A stretch of 64,000 nt of DNA from Spirometra erinaceieuropaei (GCA_902702965.1 CACRXP010000029.1:1053928-1117927), one strand, 5' to 3'; counted from the first letter of the stretch, positions 11,263-22,432 are shown. Program-made: numbers and translations. Notes: generated from the sequence alone by a model not told the origin.

Positions 11263-12252
11263 CAGTAAGTGGGCGAACTCATAAAATGTCAACCGAAATT
11301 CCGAAATGCGTTTTCGTTTCGAAAAGATTAATTAAGTAAATTTGTCAAACTAATCAGTCTGCAGCGAACTTCCACAATACTTCAGTTACCTTAGGATGCC
11401 GGGCTTTGAAAGACCTTCCTTCCGGCTGCATGCAATTCTATACTCTGTAAAAAATGACTACTTAAGCAGTATGCATTTTTCTCTGTGATTTTTGATGCCC
11501 TTCAAAGTCCAATTATAGTTCATGGAAAACATGCATAAAAATAACCATTCTCTCGCTCATTCGGTAGAAATTTACGTCTACTTTCAATTTTATACTCGAA
11601 TGAAGGGTATAATAAGGTTTTTAAAAACTTTTCCAATTCCCGAATCATTTTGAACCCGACCTGCCGTTACAATTACATTCAGTGTTTGCAAACAACAAGC
11701 GATGTATTTTCCGTGTACGGAAAACCATGCATATCTCCACGGTGTTAAGAGGAGACCATATGAGGTTCATAAAATTAAGCAGTGGATTTGAACCACATTG
11801 TTACCTTTCCAAGCCACATTGGTAAATGTAGAGACGACGATTTATGAAGGGCCATTTCACGGTAATAAAAATCACACGATTAGAAACTTTTTAAAACCGA
11901 ATTATATCCTTCCTTCGAGTATAAAATTGAAAGAAGACGTAATTTGGCACCGAATTAGTAAATGAACGGACGTTTTTATGCGTGTTTTCCATGAAATATA
12001 ATTAAATTTTTAAGAGCATCGAAAATTAATGAGAACAGTGCATGCCGCATAAGCAATCATTTTTTACAGAGTATAATTTTTGCATGCAGCCGGAAGGAAG
12101 TTATTTCGAAAGCCGGCATCTTAAGGTAACTGAATTATTATAGAATCATACCGCAGACTGATCAGTTTTACAAATCTACTTAATTAATCTTTTTGAAACG
12201 AAAACGCATTTTGTAATTTCATTTGACATTTCATGAGTTAGCCCGCCTACTT
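11263..12252. mobile_element. Palindromic foldback/MITE element, copy 2
   Basis: About 990 bp. TA and CAGTAAGTGGGC open the left end (TA 11261-11262). The right end is decayed (GCCCGCCTACT, with TA at 12253-12254). Inner landmarks are shared with copy 1 in the same order, including the paired 'ttcaattttatactcgaa' / 'ttcgagtataaaattgaa' near the middle of the arms. This copy keeps more central sequence (about 11690-11800). No open frame for a transposase is present. Confidence 0.86.
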
Positions 12253-12254
12253 TA

Positions 12255-13228
12255 ACTGTGTCTCTATGTGGATTTGGGAAAATTCTTGTTTGGAAAAGTT
12301 TGGATTTAAAAGTCTGGATCCTGACAGTAATCCCTGCCGAGTCTACATCTGCTAGGAGTATCGAGGGGAGAACGCGTGCTTTACGTCAGTGAAACTGTTC
12401 TTCAAAGCATCAACCCCACGTGTGGTGCAGAGCAGAAGTGACATATTCTGCGGGTGGATGGTCTGAAAATTAAGTTTAGCTGCATGGCAGGTTTTTTAAG
12501 CTCTGTCTGATATGACCGTACTTACTGTAAAATTGTCACTGCTTAAATCGATTTGAGCTAATTCAAGTTTAAAAGAATCAAAAGCATAAAAAGAATATTA
12601 TAGGCAGTGTTGCGTTGTTTAGAAATGTCGATTTATTTTGAAAAGCACAATATCCCGAAAACGTCAGAAATGGCTCTCATTAGGTAAAGTTCGTTTTTAG
12701 GTGTATAGAATGTATTCTCATATCAAACACGTAGTAAATATGAAAGTAGACATAAAATGATGTCTAATAACAGTGTTTTAGTTAAGTGTACATCTTAATA
12801 TCGTTTAATGGGTAGTGTGACTCCATATATGACGGTTTGTCAACTGCCTACATTCTGGTTGTGGATTCCAAAACAGTTTTCTAGTGTTTGATAATTTAGT
12901 TGACTATGTGGAGTTAAATTAGATGGTGTTCAACAAAAGAAGTTGGATTTTGCTTGATTTGGCCGATGAGGACGTCGTAGAAACAAAAGTTTTCATAAGG
13001 TTTCATGCCATGAGGCCGGTTAGTGCATAATAAACTTAAATAGAATTGACAGGCGTGATCACAAACATACCATTTTGTGTTTATAGAGAGAACTTTTCTT
13101 CCGTTAAATTAATTTATACTTTTCCTTCGTTTTGGATCGGCCTCGAAATATTGCTGAATACTTCATGATTTTCAGGGTTTTCCCCCGACCGCCCCTAAAG
13201 ACAGGTTCTGAACTGACTGTCTGTTGAG
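12255..13228. other. AT-rich intergenic, nothing recognised
   Basis: No gene, element or conserved motif was recognised. Confidence 0.4.
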
Positions 13229-13327
13229 AACTTAAAAATAAAAGCGAAGAGACGAGTCTTGAAGAAGGAGACACAATCGCCGGGACAAGAGTTTTATAAG
13301 CCCGACGTTTCGGATTCCTACTCGAAA

Positions 13328-14560
13328 AAATTTCGAAAGCTGCCCAATCCAACGTCGCCCAGAAACGACAAACGGGTACACAACCTGACGAAGGACCAGA
13401 TGCAGGTTCTACGGCACGAAGCTTCATTTAACACGGCTGACGCCAAACCTGTTAACATTATTGCAGCAGTGGAATCAATCCTTTGTCAGACGGAGGCAAC
13501 GGAGGAGACTAAGAACCTCATCCGACACCAAGTGTCGTCTCTCCTAATGGCCCACAGGCCGCGGGAAGTGCTTTCCAAGGTCGAACGTGATGCGCTTAGA
13601 GAACTCAAGGCCGACAAAGACCTGGTCATCGTGCCAGCGGACAAAGGACGCGCCACAGTTGTACTGGACAGGACAGGATACCTTCAAAAAGCCAAAGGTT
13701 TACTGGAGGACCGACAGTTCTATGTACCATGTGCAACGAACCCGATGAAGACGCTGACACGCGAAATTAATGCTACGTTGTTGGCCTTGGAGAACTCAGG
13801 TGCAATAACACCGACCGACAGACGCATGGCGAGACCCCAAGATACGGCTTTGGCCCGATTCTATGGCCTCCCTAAGGTGCACAAAGACGGCGCTCCTCTC
13901 CGACCCATCGTGTCGCTCAAAGGGACTCCAACGTACGGACTGGCTAAGTGGCTGTTCCGGCGTCTCAAGTTCCTGACCGCTGAGTCAGGCACCACGGTCT
14001 CTTCGTCAGCACAATTCCTGGAGAAACTCAAAGGGGTAAGCATCCATCCAACTGAGGTCATGATATCTTTTGATGTTACATCCATTTTTACTTCTATTCT
14101 TCAGCACCTGGCGATCGAGACAATCGAGCTGCTACTACAAAGCAAATACGATGAAACGAAGAACCGTCTTGGACACGCCCAAATCCTTCAGCTCCTCCAG
14201 CTCTGTCTCAGGACGTACTTCACGTTCGACGGGACAATCTATGAACAGGTGAAGGACACACCAATGGGTTCGCCGATTTCGGGATTCGTCGCCAAAGTGG
14301 TCCTGCAACGGTAAGAATCGCTGGTCTTTTAACACCACAAACCGAAGTTCTGGGCCCTGTATGTGGATGATACCTTCGTCGTTATCGACATTCAAGGAAC
14401 GTCTGAATGTGGTCTTCCCGGGCATACCATTTACGATGGAGGAGGAAGAGAACAACCAGCTGCCCTTCCTGGATGTCCTCGTATGCCGCAAGGATTGTGG
14501 TGGACTAAAGACCAAAGTGTTCAGGAAAGCGACAAATGCGATGCAAGTACTGAACTTCAA
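13328..14560 (+). pseudogene. Penelope-like reverse transcriptase
   Basis: The frame is open from the inverted terminal fragment to 14314, so the first ATG (13259) is not a native start. Recognisable blocks are DLVIVPADKGRATVVLDR, ARFYGLPKVHKDGAPLRPIV, MISFDVTSIFTSI and DTPMGSPISGFVA. The catalytic YVDD lies at 14359-14370 but in a different frame after a break near 14310. LPFLDVLVCRK follows at about 14460-14500. The order matches telomerase-like Penelope RTs. At least two frameshifts make it inactive as a polyprotein. Confidence 0.9.
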
Positions 14561-14849
14561 CAGTAACCACCCAATCAGTCACAAACGCAGTTGTGTAAGG
14601 ACGCTCTATCGGCGTGTCGAAACGCACTGCAGTGAGCCGGCAGACAAAATTAACGCCGACGGGTCTTCAAAGCCAATGGCTACCCGCGCAACTTCGTCGA
14701 CCGATGCATACGCAAAAGGGACAAAGGGCCTAACCGCACGGACACCAAGTCTTGGCGGGCACTTCCGTATGTCAAGAACGTTTCGGAAGCTGTCGGCCGT
14801 CTTCTCGCACCACTTGGGGTTGTAGTTGCACACAAACCGGAGGCAACCA

Positions 14850-15283
14850 TCAGGCGTCTGATCATGAAACCGAAAGACCCACTGCCACGGCTAGAAACGT
14901 CTGGAGTCGTTTATCGGATCTGGTACAATTGCGGACAAGGCAACTACGTCGGAGAAACCGGAAGACAGCTCCGAATGAGAATGGCCGAACACGCTGCAGC
15001 GATGCGGAGAAATGACACCGGCTTTCAAGTTGCGGCCCATTCGACGAGATCGGGCCACACATTCAAATTCGACGAGGCCGAAATTCTCGCAAGAGGCGAC
15101 AGCCGTGTGAGCTGGGAGCTGCTGGAATCATGGTTTACTGGCCCCCAGTCCATTAACAAGTGCAATGAACTTTACATTCCACACTCGATGCCGAGACTTC
15201 GCTTAGGTGGAGTAACTATCCAAGCGGGGAGCGTACAGGTGAACACTTTTCCCAACACCGGGGTCGGTGCGTCAGATGGTTGA
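14850..15283 (+). pseudogene. GIY-YIG endonuclease domain of the Penelope-like element
   Basis: Reads GVVYRIWYNCGQ, NYVGETGRQLRMRMAEH, AAHSTRSGHTFKFDEAEIL and ESWFTGPQSINKCNE. The paired GVVY / YVGETGR blocks with the downstream Arg and His positions define the GIY-YIG nuclease that accompanies the RT in this group and nicks target DNA. The domain is intact in one frame but is separated from the RT by frameshifts near 14660. Confidence 0.9.
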
Positions 15284-15479
15284 GCAATCATCACGCCAAC
15301 ATCCAACGCACGTGATGAAATTGCAGCAATTATCGACTCCAATATCGGCCATCAAGCAATGATCACACCAAGTGCGACGATCCCGGATGAAGGGGGGAGC
15401 TGCGAATGTTCATAGGTATGCGGTAGCATGGCTACTGCATCCTATAAATACCGCAGCCCCTTGTGCAACAACCAGCCGT

Positions 15480-15545
15480 TTCTGCTTTTTTGTCTCTGTT
15501 GATGGATTCGAGTAGGAATCCGAAACGTCATGCTAATAAAGTTCT
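15480..15545 (+). ncRNA. Hammerhead-like motif, core-mutated copy
   Basis: Same position in the element as the motif at 2303-2361. The core reads CTGTTGA (15496-15502) instead of CTGATGA, changing a core position required for catalysis. GAAACGTC is kept (15522-15529). Probably inactive. Confidence 0.55.
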
Positions 15546-15587
15546 TGTCTCGGTGATCCTGTCTCCTTCTTCAAAACTTAAAAATAA

Positions 15588-16447
15588 GATTGTTCTTGAA
15601 GGCAATTTCAGAATTGGTGAGTGCTAAGGCGCTCCTTTTCATGAGGATGGTCGTTTGGGTCACATTTGAAGACTCGATCAAACATCAAACTTCATTTTCA
15701 AGAAAAATGTCTGTCTACAACGATAGTCAGCAACGAATGTTTCTTGGATCAATAAAAAAACGTTCCTTTATAAGTTACCTCTTTAGGAAGTGCTTTATTA
15801 CCGCACTCCGTTGACGGATCTCTGTGTACTTTGCATTTTTGCACGGTGAGGTCAAGTAAAAATTTGACACTTTTGGCCTTCCTCTATACATTGTGGCCAT
15901 TTTCAGTGTTTTTGCTCTCTTTTAGACTCCGTTCTTCGATTATGAATGCACGGCAGAGCGCCCGTATAAATACTGATATTTTGATGAAACTAAAAATGTT
16001 TCGCTCGTTCTATTTCTGCAAAAAAATATGCGCAGAAGCTAAAATACTAGAAAAGTAGTGTGCATATGCTTAAAGCTGGAAATGACCATTTCGTGGTGGT
16101 CATCTATGTCACATCAGGTAGAATTTTCCAAAGGGCAAAAACATTTCAGCCCACTTAAACGAAGGAACCTCTATCTGCGTTATTATTGTACTTTAGGGCA
16201 CCAACTCGCATAGATCTGCTAATTTGACATAAAGGAATTGATAAAACCCTCTGGTTTTCTTAAAATAACCCTTTTGTTAGCAGGTTGATAACCATGGTCA
16301 ACATCGGGCATGAAATAAAACTTCTAGTCCGGCTAAATCTGCACATGGGTCCACGGAGTAGCGGCTGCCCATGCGCCATTTGAGCACATCAACATCCCTC
16401 AAAAAATTGACGAATACAAACTAGACACCACAGGGGCAACTGGGCAA
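15588..16447. other. AT-rich intergenic, nothing recognised
   Basis: Short open frames show no motif or splice context. Confidence 0.4.
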
Positions 16448-16610
16448 CGGGCTCGTGGCTCAGTGGTTAGAGGCCTGGACTTCTAACTAATAGGTCGCGA
16501 GTTCGAGCCTCGGGTGTTGCGCACTTCGGGATTGGGCATAACTGGCTGGCTACGGATAATAAGCCAGAAATGGCTATTCCAGTCTCCCTTGTCTTTGCCT
16601 CACAGACTCT
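16448..16610 (+). mobile_element. tRNA-derived SINE, best-preserved copy
   Basis: The head is tRNA-like. An A box, TGGCTCAGTGG, lies at 16456-16466 and a B box, GTTCGAGCC, at 16501-16509, the internal RNA polymerase III promoter. A unique tail follows ('gcacttcgggattgggcat', 'aataagccagaaatggc', 'tccagtctcccttgtctttg'). Related copies lie near 21.16-21.26, 21.32-21.48, 21.65-21.72, 22.62-22.77 and 26.14-26.24 kb in both orientations. It is not a functional tRNA because the acceptor stem does not close. Confidence 0.8.
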
Positions 16611-17939
16611 CAGGCATTACTGGACGCAGTAAACACCAGCTCTGTCTTCGCCAACGGCCACTGCTGTCTGAGAAGACAACTCGGGTTTCTGTATACAACA
16701 AACCCTCATTCTGGGGACTTCTGTCTTTTCCTAAAAGCCTACTATCCTACTAAGGTTGGTAGGCTAGTTAGCGGTCGTGTCTTTATGGGGTGCTTTCAAT
16801 TTTTTGAACTCGGTCTTTGCAGTTAAGCACGAAAGAAAAACCGCACTACAGAACTGAAAGAGATGGACTGTCCTTCCTCATAGTGGTTGTGGGCTCTCCT
16901 CGCCTCCTGTCGAAATCTTCCAGTTCGCAAGAAATTCGTGTCAGGACTTCAGGAAACCGTTTAGGCCGCAGGGACTGATGTGAATACCGGGTAAGCCTGC
17001 GCAAATTATTTCAGAAAAGCTAACATTTCCCGATGTCAAAGCCAATTTCATGAAAAATTTTTCTTGCGATTTGTGATTCCGAGTACGATTTATCCTCTGA
17101 ATGGCCGTCCTCTCAAACCACAGAAGATATATTTGATGAATATAATCGAGCGAAGTTCTGCAACTGCAGTGTGTTTTCTTCGTTGAGCTGTCTTTATTTG
17201 TCTTTCCAGAATCGTCCTAGAACCCTAGTATTTAAACCAATACAAGGGGTCATTCAGACTAAGTTACTTTCACAATTCGGGAAGGGAATTCTGATTGGCA
17301 AATAAGACAACCCCTAAGGCCGATACGTTCTAAAATGTCTCTGTGAATTCAGTCAAAGTAGTCTCCAGTTCTCAGTCCTATGTATTTGAGTCCAGACATA
17401 GAGGACCGACCCCTAATCAGCTACACCGCTCCAGAAAAGCCGTTTTTACGACTGTTGTCTATGTCACTGACGAAAAGCCGCTCCACGGGTGCTGAAGTAA
17501 ATGCAAAACGGAAGAGAATTTGAATGTTCCGTCGGTCTCCTTTCCATTTTTTCAAAATTGCAGGGAATAGTTGGGACTCTGATAGACCCCTTCTGCTAGT
17601 GCATTCCGAGGTCTAAAACTTTCACTTACGTTGCATGAGAAAAGTGAAAAGGCAGGGCTGTTGTGGCGTAGGTGTTGGGGAACTGTATCAGTTGTGTACA
17701 CGGCTGTTAGCACAGTTTAAGGCCCTAAGGCACCCAGAGCGCATTATAGGGGTCAGTTTTCTTGCAAAATTAGCATATTTCATGGAACTTTCCTTCCGAC
17801 CTACAGCCAGGCGCGGTGGGTAAACGTCAGCTGTCACAAGGTCATGCCAGCCACGAAACGCAGTCTGCTGGAAAAAAAACCACCCGATGGCGTCGACTGG
17901 ACTTGACAGTGAGGTGTAGAGGACTTTAAGAGATCTAAC
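16611..17939. other. Intergenic before the first assembly gap
   Basis: No gene or repeat was recognised. Confidence 0.4.
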
Positions 17940-18139
17940 NNNNNNNNNNNNNNNNNNNNNNNNNNNNNNNNNNNNNNNNNNNNNNNNNNNNNNNNNNNNN
18001 NNNNNNNNNNNNNNNNNNNNNNNNNNNNNNNNNNNNNNNNNNNNNNNNNNNNNNNNNNNNNNNNNNNNNNNNNNNNNNNNNNNNNNNNNNNNNNNNNNNN
18101 NNNNNNNNNNNNNNNNNNNNNNNNNNNNNNNNNNNNNNN
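17940..18139. other. Assembly gap (200 N)
   Basis: A run of N of round length, probably a nominal scaffold gap. Frames that run through it are meaningless. Confidence 0.99.
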
Positions 18140-18211
18140 TCACCGATTAAAAAGTGGTGATTTTGATGTCGTGCGTCAGAAAATACCCGCCAACTTCAAC
18201 GTGCGACTGAC

Positions 18212-18304
18212 GCAGGAGCGCACAGGTGAACACTTTTCCCAACACCAGGGTCAGTGTCTCAGATGATCGAGCAATCATCACACCAACATCCAACGCACGT
18301 GATG
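18212..18304 (+). mobile_element. Penelope-like element, short internal fragment
   Basis: Runs from 'gagcgcacaggtgaacactt' to 'caacgcacgtgatg', matching 15.23-15.32 kb of the long copy. No ribozyme or coding domain is left. Confidence 0.75.
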
Positions 18305-18690
18305 GTGGCTGTGCCCTCAAAACGGGCCACGTGTTAGATGCGCTGGACCAACACGGGGGCCACATCGGACTCTGGCAGGCGTTATCTGTGCGCAATAACA
18401 AATGCCAACATTCCCGGGGTGCGCTGGCGGACCCTGTTGTCGGCATTCGTCGCACAACTGGACTACTGCCATCACCCCATTGGTTTGTGGTCAAAATCCT
18501 GGTCATTTGTGTGCAGACCGGGGGGTGCGGAGTGGAGCTCCAAGGCGAGAATCCGTCCGAGCCATCCACCTGCGGCCTCCCACGTCTCCGGTCTTCTTGA
18601 CTTGATCTTGACACCGGGCTCAGGCGGTGGAGGAGGAGAGAGTGTAGGTAGATGCTACGCAGGTCTACTGGCACTATAAACCCCTGCGTA
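18305..18690. repeat. GC-rich block, probable dispersed repeat
   Basis: Distinctly GC-rich against its surroundings and open in several frames at once, with a run of Gly codons near 18622. No protein family was recognised. I suspect a high-copy repeat of this genome, but there is no second copy in the window to prove it. Confidence 0.35.
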
Positions 18691-18754
18691 AGTCACCATC
18701 CCTGCTCCACAATGAAGTCTGTGGGGCATACGGAAAATGAGAGGTAAATAGCGA

Positions 18755-18965
18755 TAGGATAACCCTAGCTTTAACCTTAACCCTAACGGTAGCCTTAACC
18801 ACAAACCATTAATCGCTTGCCCTGAAGCCGAACCCCAACCCTAAAGCCAAACCATAATCGTAAACCTAAACGCTAACGCTAACACTGAAGCCGAACCCTA
18901 TAACGCAAATCCTAATCCTAAAACGTAACCTACGCCTAACCGTAACCCTCACTAAGCCCAACAGC
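18755..18965. repeat. Degenerate telomere-like (CCCTAA)n tract
   Basis: About 200 bp of decayed six- to eight-base units (ccctaac, ccttaacc, aaccctaa, aacgctaac). This resembles an interstitial TTAGGG-type tract that has mutated heavily. Similar shorter tracts lie at about 988-1035 and 22336-22392. Confidence 0.7.
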
Positions 18966-20188
18966 TTGACCGAAACAGCCGACCTACCTCACGAAGTTGC
19001 AGCACACCTACTGATAACCAATTCCCTAGGCAAGGTAAGCACACCTACTGATAACATGTAAGTACGTCGCCAGTATCAACATACAGTGCCTGGCCACCAA
19101 CTGCAATCTTACCAGACTAAGCATCAACCTGTAGTTGGACATCAAGTCGACTGCTTCAAGTAGTGATTGAGCTGCCCCCCAGACTGCTGTGATGCCAGAT
19201 TGAATCATCTGGCAGGAGGACATTTAAATGCCTTTCTAGCAGGAACCTTCGATTACAGTCGAAGTTCCGTGATCAAGAAGACGTTCATCAATCCGTCGCC
19301 TGTGATGGCCAGTTATCTCGGGACATATCATGTTTGCGTGGTCTAACTTACTGTTCGTCGGACTCAGGAAACTACTTACTTCGTAATAAGTCCTCAAAGG
19401 CGCCTTAAATGGGGAAAAGCCTTCCGCCTCTGGCCGCGCTGGGAATTACGTAATCACGACCCCCTAGCTCCGGCGCGTGAGCACATTCAGACCCGAGGGT
19501 GACCAATCACAGGAGCCCACAAACTCAACTGTATTACCCAATCGACTGACCAAGCTGACACTGACTCACGTGACACTTATCCGCTCATTCCCACGCACCG
19601 TCTTAACGAAATGACGGGCGCGTACAGGTCCGAAGCCGACCGCGCGTGGGTGCTGAGTACACGATCTCTACTGGTGACAGTGCGGCGATTACTGTGGTAC
19701 TGTGAGTTCACCCACTACTTTATAGACGCCAGGTTCTACTACGCGTCGCTGTGGACGCGTCTGGTAGTCAGCAGCTTCCGTCCGCTCGGGCTCCTCGTCT
19801 TCCTGGATGCGAAAGACCCTGTCGCTTGATCGGTAGCCGCACCCATGCAATCGCAATCAGCAATGACTCAAAAAATTGACTGAGAGTCCGCTCATCGCGA
19901 ACGACAACGTTCGCCACCGACCCACAGAGGGGATGTAGTCGTGACTTGCACACCAATGTTTCCCGAGTGAGACAGGCTTGCGCAGCACCAACCACACTCT
20001 CTCCCCCCTGCCCGCACACCCATCGTCCTTCATTGGCACGACAACCCCGGCGGAATCATCTGTTGTTTATGTGTAAGCGTATGGCATTTAGCCTGATGTA
20101 GGCAAGATGGTCAATAAGATAATATACGGTAGGAAGAAATGACTCCGAACATGGAGAGGACAGATAAAACAGTGGGTGGATGGGTTGA
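18966..20188. other. Intergenic / 3' flank of the RING gene
   Basis: The 19.4-19.85 kb part is GC-richer, with CCAAT at 19503-19507, CACGTG at 19567-19572 and an ATG at 19611 whose frame reaches a GTGAGT donor at 19702. That combination could be a promoter and first exon, but no protein family was recognised. Below 20188 lies the 3' untranslated region of the RING gene; no canonical AATAAA was seen there. Confidence 0.35.
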
Positions 20189-20478
20189 TCACAGGCTACG
20201 CAGTTCATAGACAGGCCGACGGCAGATGGGGCACTGCAGACCCATGATGGAGTTCCGCGCCTCAGAAGTGAGCTCCAGAGTGCAGGTTCGGCAAAGGGCC
20301 ACGTGACGGCAGGGCAGAAGCATGTAATTGGCCGACCGTTCGGACAGACAGACCACACAATTTGGAAGTTGGCTTGTGCTTGTGGTGGCGTCTGCGGACG
20401 CCGAGGGTTGTGCCTCCTCCTCCTCCTCCCGCGCGTCCTCCTCCTCGCCTTCCACGGCTACGGAGGCGGCGTACATCA
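20189..20478 (-). CDS. CGRRF1: CGRRF1-like E3 ligase, terminal exon with RING finger
   Basis: Minus-strand exon from an acceptor (pyrimidine-rich, ending cccacctag, plus 20479-20480) to the TGA at 20189-20191. It opens LMYAASVAVEG, passes an acidic Glu/Asp-Ala stretch, and ends with a C3HC4 RING: CVVCLSE, LPCRHVALCRTC, then CPICRRP. The RING binds two zincs and recruits a ubiquitin-conjugating enzyme. CVVC, the N-Y-x-LLPCRH block and the position at the extreme C-terminus match CGRRF1, although MUL1 and MGRN1 have similar RINGs. The loop before the last zinc pair is longer than usual (about 18 residues). Phase 0 at the 5' border agrees with the exon at 25.1 kb. Confidence 0.82.
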
Positions 20479-21154
20479 GCTAGGTGGGCGGAGACGAACA
20501 TTATTAACCGGTGGAGGGGGGGGGCATTGGGGGAGACTTTCGTTCCCCCTGAAACAATCCCAAAACGACAACGGTGGGGAAGATTTTCAGGATAGGAGCA
20601 TGTCGCAATCGTAAGCGCAAAGCCAGCCGGAAGCCAACCCCTTCTGATGTCATGGATCGATGAAGCAAACATCATTGTAGGAGCTAGTAAAATGTGAATG
20701 GTGGCCAGTGACAGCGGCGTTATGTCAGGTCCGGTCGAAAGAAAATACGGGTCTGCAGTCTCTTTGGACGATGTCAAGCACTTCTAGAGAACAAGCAGAG
20801 GTCCCGGTGTTAACAAACGTCGGTTGTACCTACCGACAGCGTCCAGCTTTCACCGCTGGATAGCCGTTTCACTTCGGCGATCAGAGACCGTATGCGCAGC
20901 GTCGTGTACCTAGTTTCGCTGGAATGTGGACTAGTTGCGTGAACACTATTTGCTGAACTAAACCTAGGATGATAGACTTTAAAAAGCCATAAAATGAGCA
21001 TCTGAATGGTGTAAAAAACCCCATCGGGTCATAAAGTGGGAACAAATTCCAAACAACTTCTAAATGACGGATAAAATAAGGAATGGGAAAGCCATTAACG
21101 TGGCGCGTGGGCGGTTTTCACCTGGGGCTTGTCCAGCCTTTTGGTGGGATTCCA

Positions 21155-21265
21155 AAGAAAAATGGGGACCGGAATGGCTGCTTCTGGCTTATTAGCCGTC
21201 ATCAGTCAGCCATGCCTAATCCGAAGTGTGGACCGTTTGGGATTCGAAGCCGGGGGCTTTGAGAA
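21155..21265 (-). mobile_element. tRNA-derived SINE copy
   Basis: Reverse orientation: the tail 'ctggcttattagccgtc' comes first, then the B box (GGCTTCGAATCCC on the minus strand) near 21237-21250. Confidence 0.65.
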
Positions 21266-21316
21266 CGGTGGGCTCCACTTCAGCATAATTAATATTCTTG
21301 ACTACAACCGACAGGA

Positions 21317-21480
21317 CAACGAGCCCGTGGATCACTGATAGGGCGTTCGACTCAACGACCAGAGGTCCCCCGTTTGAATCCCAGATGCCTCACACTTGGG
21401 ATTGCGTGTGACTGGCTGTTGACGATCAATAAGCCAGAAATGACCACTCCGGTCTCCTTTGTCTTCTTCGGTAGTTTTTC
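21317..21480 (+). mobile_element. tRNA-derived SINE copy
   Basis: Head 'gagcccgtggatcactgatag', a B-box-like 'gtttgaatccc' (about 21373), then the shared tail 'aataagccagaaatgacc' and 'ggtctcctttgtcttcttc'. Confidence 0.7.
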
Positions 21481-21649
21481 TACCCGTCACCATGCAACTG
21501 CCTGCGAAGCCTCTAGATTGGGCTCGAAGACAAAAAGGGACGAGCATATCCTGTAACGCGATCGGTGAGCGCCACTTCATCGTGATTAATATTCCCTCAC
21601 GGCAGTTGCATAGCTACCGGCATTGAATCAGGAGGGAATACCGATAAAT

Positions 21650-21718
21650 ACGAGACTGGGATAGCTATTTGCGGCTTACCAGCAGCCGTCAGCCTGACAC
21701 ACCCCTAATCATAACCCT
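21650..21718 (-). mobile_element. tRNA-derived SINE, tail fragment
   Basis: Reads 'gagactgggatagctatttg', then 'accagcagccgtcagcctga' in the inverted sense of the SINE tail. The head is missing. Confidence 0.5.
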
Positions 21719-21721
21719 TTT

Positions 21722-22337
21722 AACAAAATTGCCAAAAAAAATTCAAAAACTTGTTTATTACATTCGTCGTCTACGTTCAGATCACACATCCCAGTCCTTA
21801 ATCTGGAGATTCATAGATGGCTGTATTCTTCCACTCATTCTTTATTGTTCTCCAGTTATTTTTCCAGCTTTACTTAAAAAATATCGAATTATTTTTTAAA
21901 CGTGTCATTCGAATGCTCGCCTCTGCTGCTGGTGTTTCCTATCATATTTTAGTTGATATCATCGTGCAGCGACACTTCAACTCGGTTGAGCAATTCGCTG
22001 ACCGAATTCTGAATGAAACCGTCCATCCCCTTCACAATGAGTTAATGGCTGCGAAATCTTTACGCCCCATGCGTCGATGCTTCCGCCACATCCCTTGCCG
22101 CACTTCGGCCTATAGGAATTCCATACTGCCATTTCTAGCCCGGTAGCTCACCTGCAAAGATGTTGAAAAAGAAAAACTAAAACTCGATCTTGCACCTTAA
22201 AGTCCTTTATTCTTCATATATAATTATGTCCACCTGTCCAATACCTGTTAATCTCTATGGTAATCACTGTGTACTGGAGAACCGTTTTTGCTGAAAGTTT
22301 TGAAAGTTATTTTCAAAATAAAGCAGTCCTCTCTCTC
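21722..22337 (+). mobile_element. LINE A, 5'-truncated copy (C-terminal end and 3' tail)
   Basis: Carries the end of the LINE A ORF2: KIQKLVYYIRRLR, a frame slip near 21900, then RVIRMLASAAGVSYHILVDI and a conserved terminus CRTSAYRNSILPFLAR. The 3' untranslated region ends 'aaataaagcagtcctctctc' with a CT-repeat tail. It is nearly identical to the far end of the LINE A copy at 37.8-38.4 kb, so the insertion looks recent. The catalytic RT motifs are not included. Confidence 0.85.
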
Positions 22338-22392
22338 TAACTCTAAACCCTAACCATAACCCCTAACCTTAACCCCTAACCCCGACCCCAAC
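22336..22392. repeat. Telomere-like CCCTAA tract
   Basis: aaccctaacc, ccctaacctt, accccgacccc and related units, directly after the CT tail of the LINE copy. The repeat piece 'ctacataaccacatctga' known from 0.8 and 1.08 kb follows it. Confidence 0.7.
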
Positions 22393-22432
22393 AGTAATGT
22401 GTCCATCAGGTGGGGCTACATAACCACATCTG

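Larger units (their letters stand above)
13242..15574 (+). mobile_element. Penelope-like retroelement (GIY-YIG type), long defective copy
   Basis: Flanked by a 13-bp direct repeat, aacttaaaaataa (13229-13241 and 15575-15587), that fits a target duplication. From 13242 to about 13327 the sequence is the reverse complement of the element's own 3' end (gacgtttcggattcc is the hammerhead region inverted). The 5'-truncated body follows in plus orientation, with reverse transcriptase, then GIY-YIG endonuclease, then the 3' region. This layout, an inverted terminal fragment joined to a truncated body, is seen again at 26.3-27.8 kb and is typical of Penelope-like insertions. Confidence 0.92.

Noticed and set aside
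13104..13427. Minus-strand frame containing FSSRNPKRRAYKTLVPAI
   Set aside because: It is a translation of the inverted non-coding 3' fragment of the Penelope-like element; the same peptide-like string appears wherever that 3' region occurs.
16448..16520. A genuine tRNA gene
   Set aside because: A and B boxes are present, but acceptor and anticodon stems do not pair well and the same head plus tail occurs several times, so it is a SINE head.
17688..18143. Open frame running into the N run
   Set aside because: Most of it is unknown bases; the rest has no recognisable motif.
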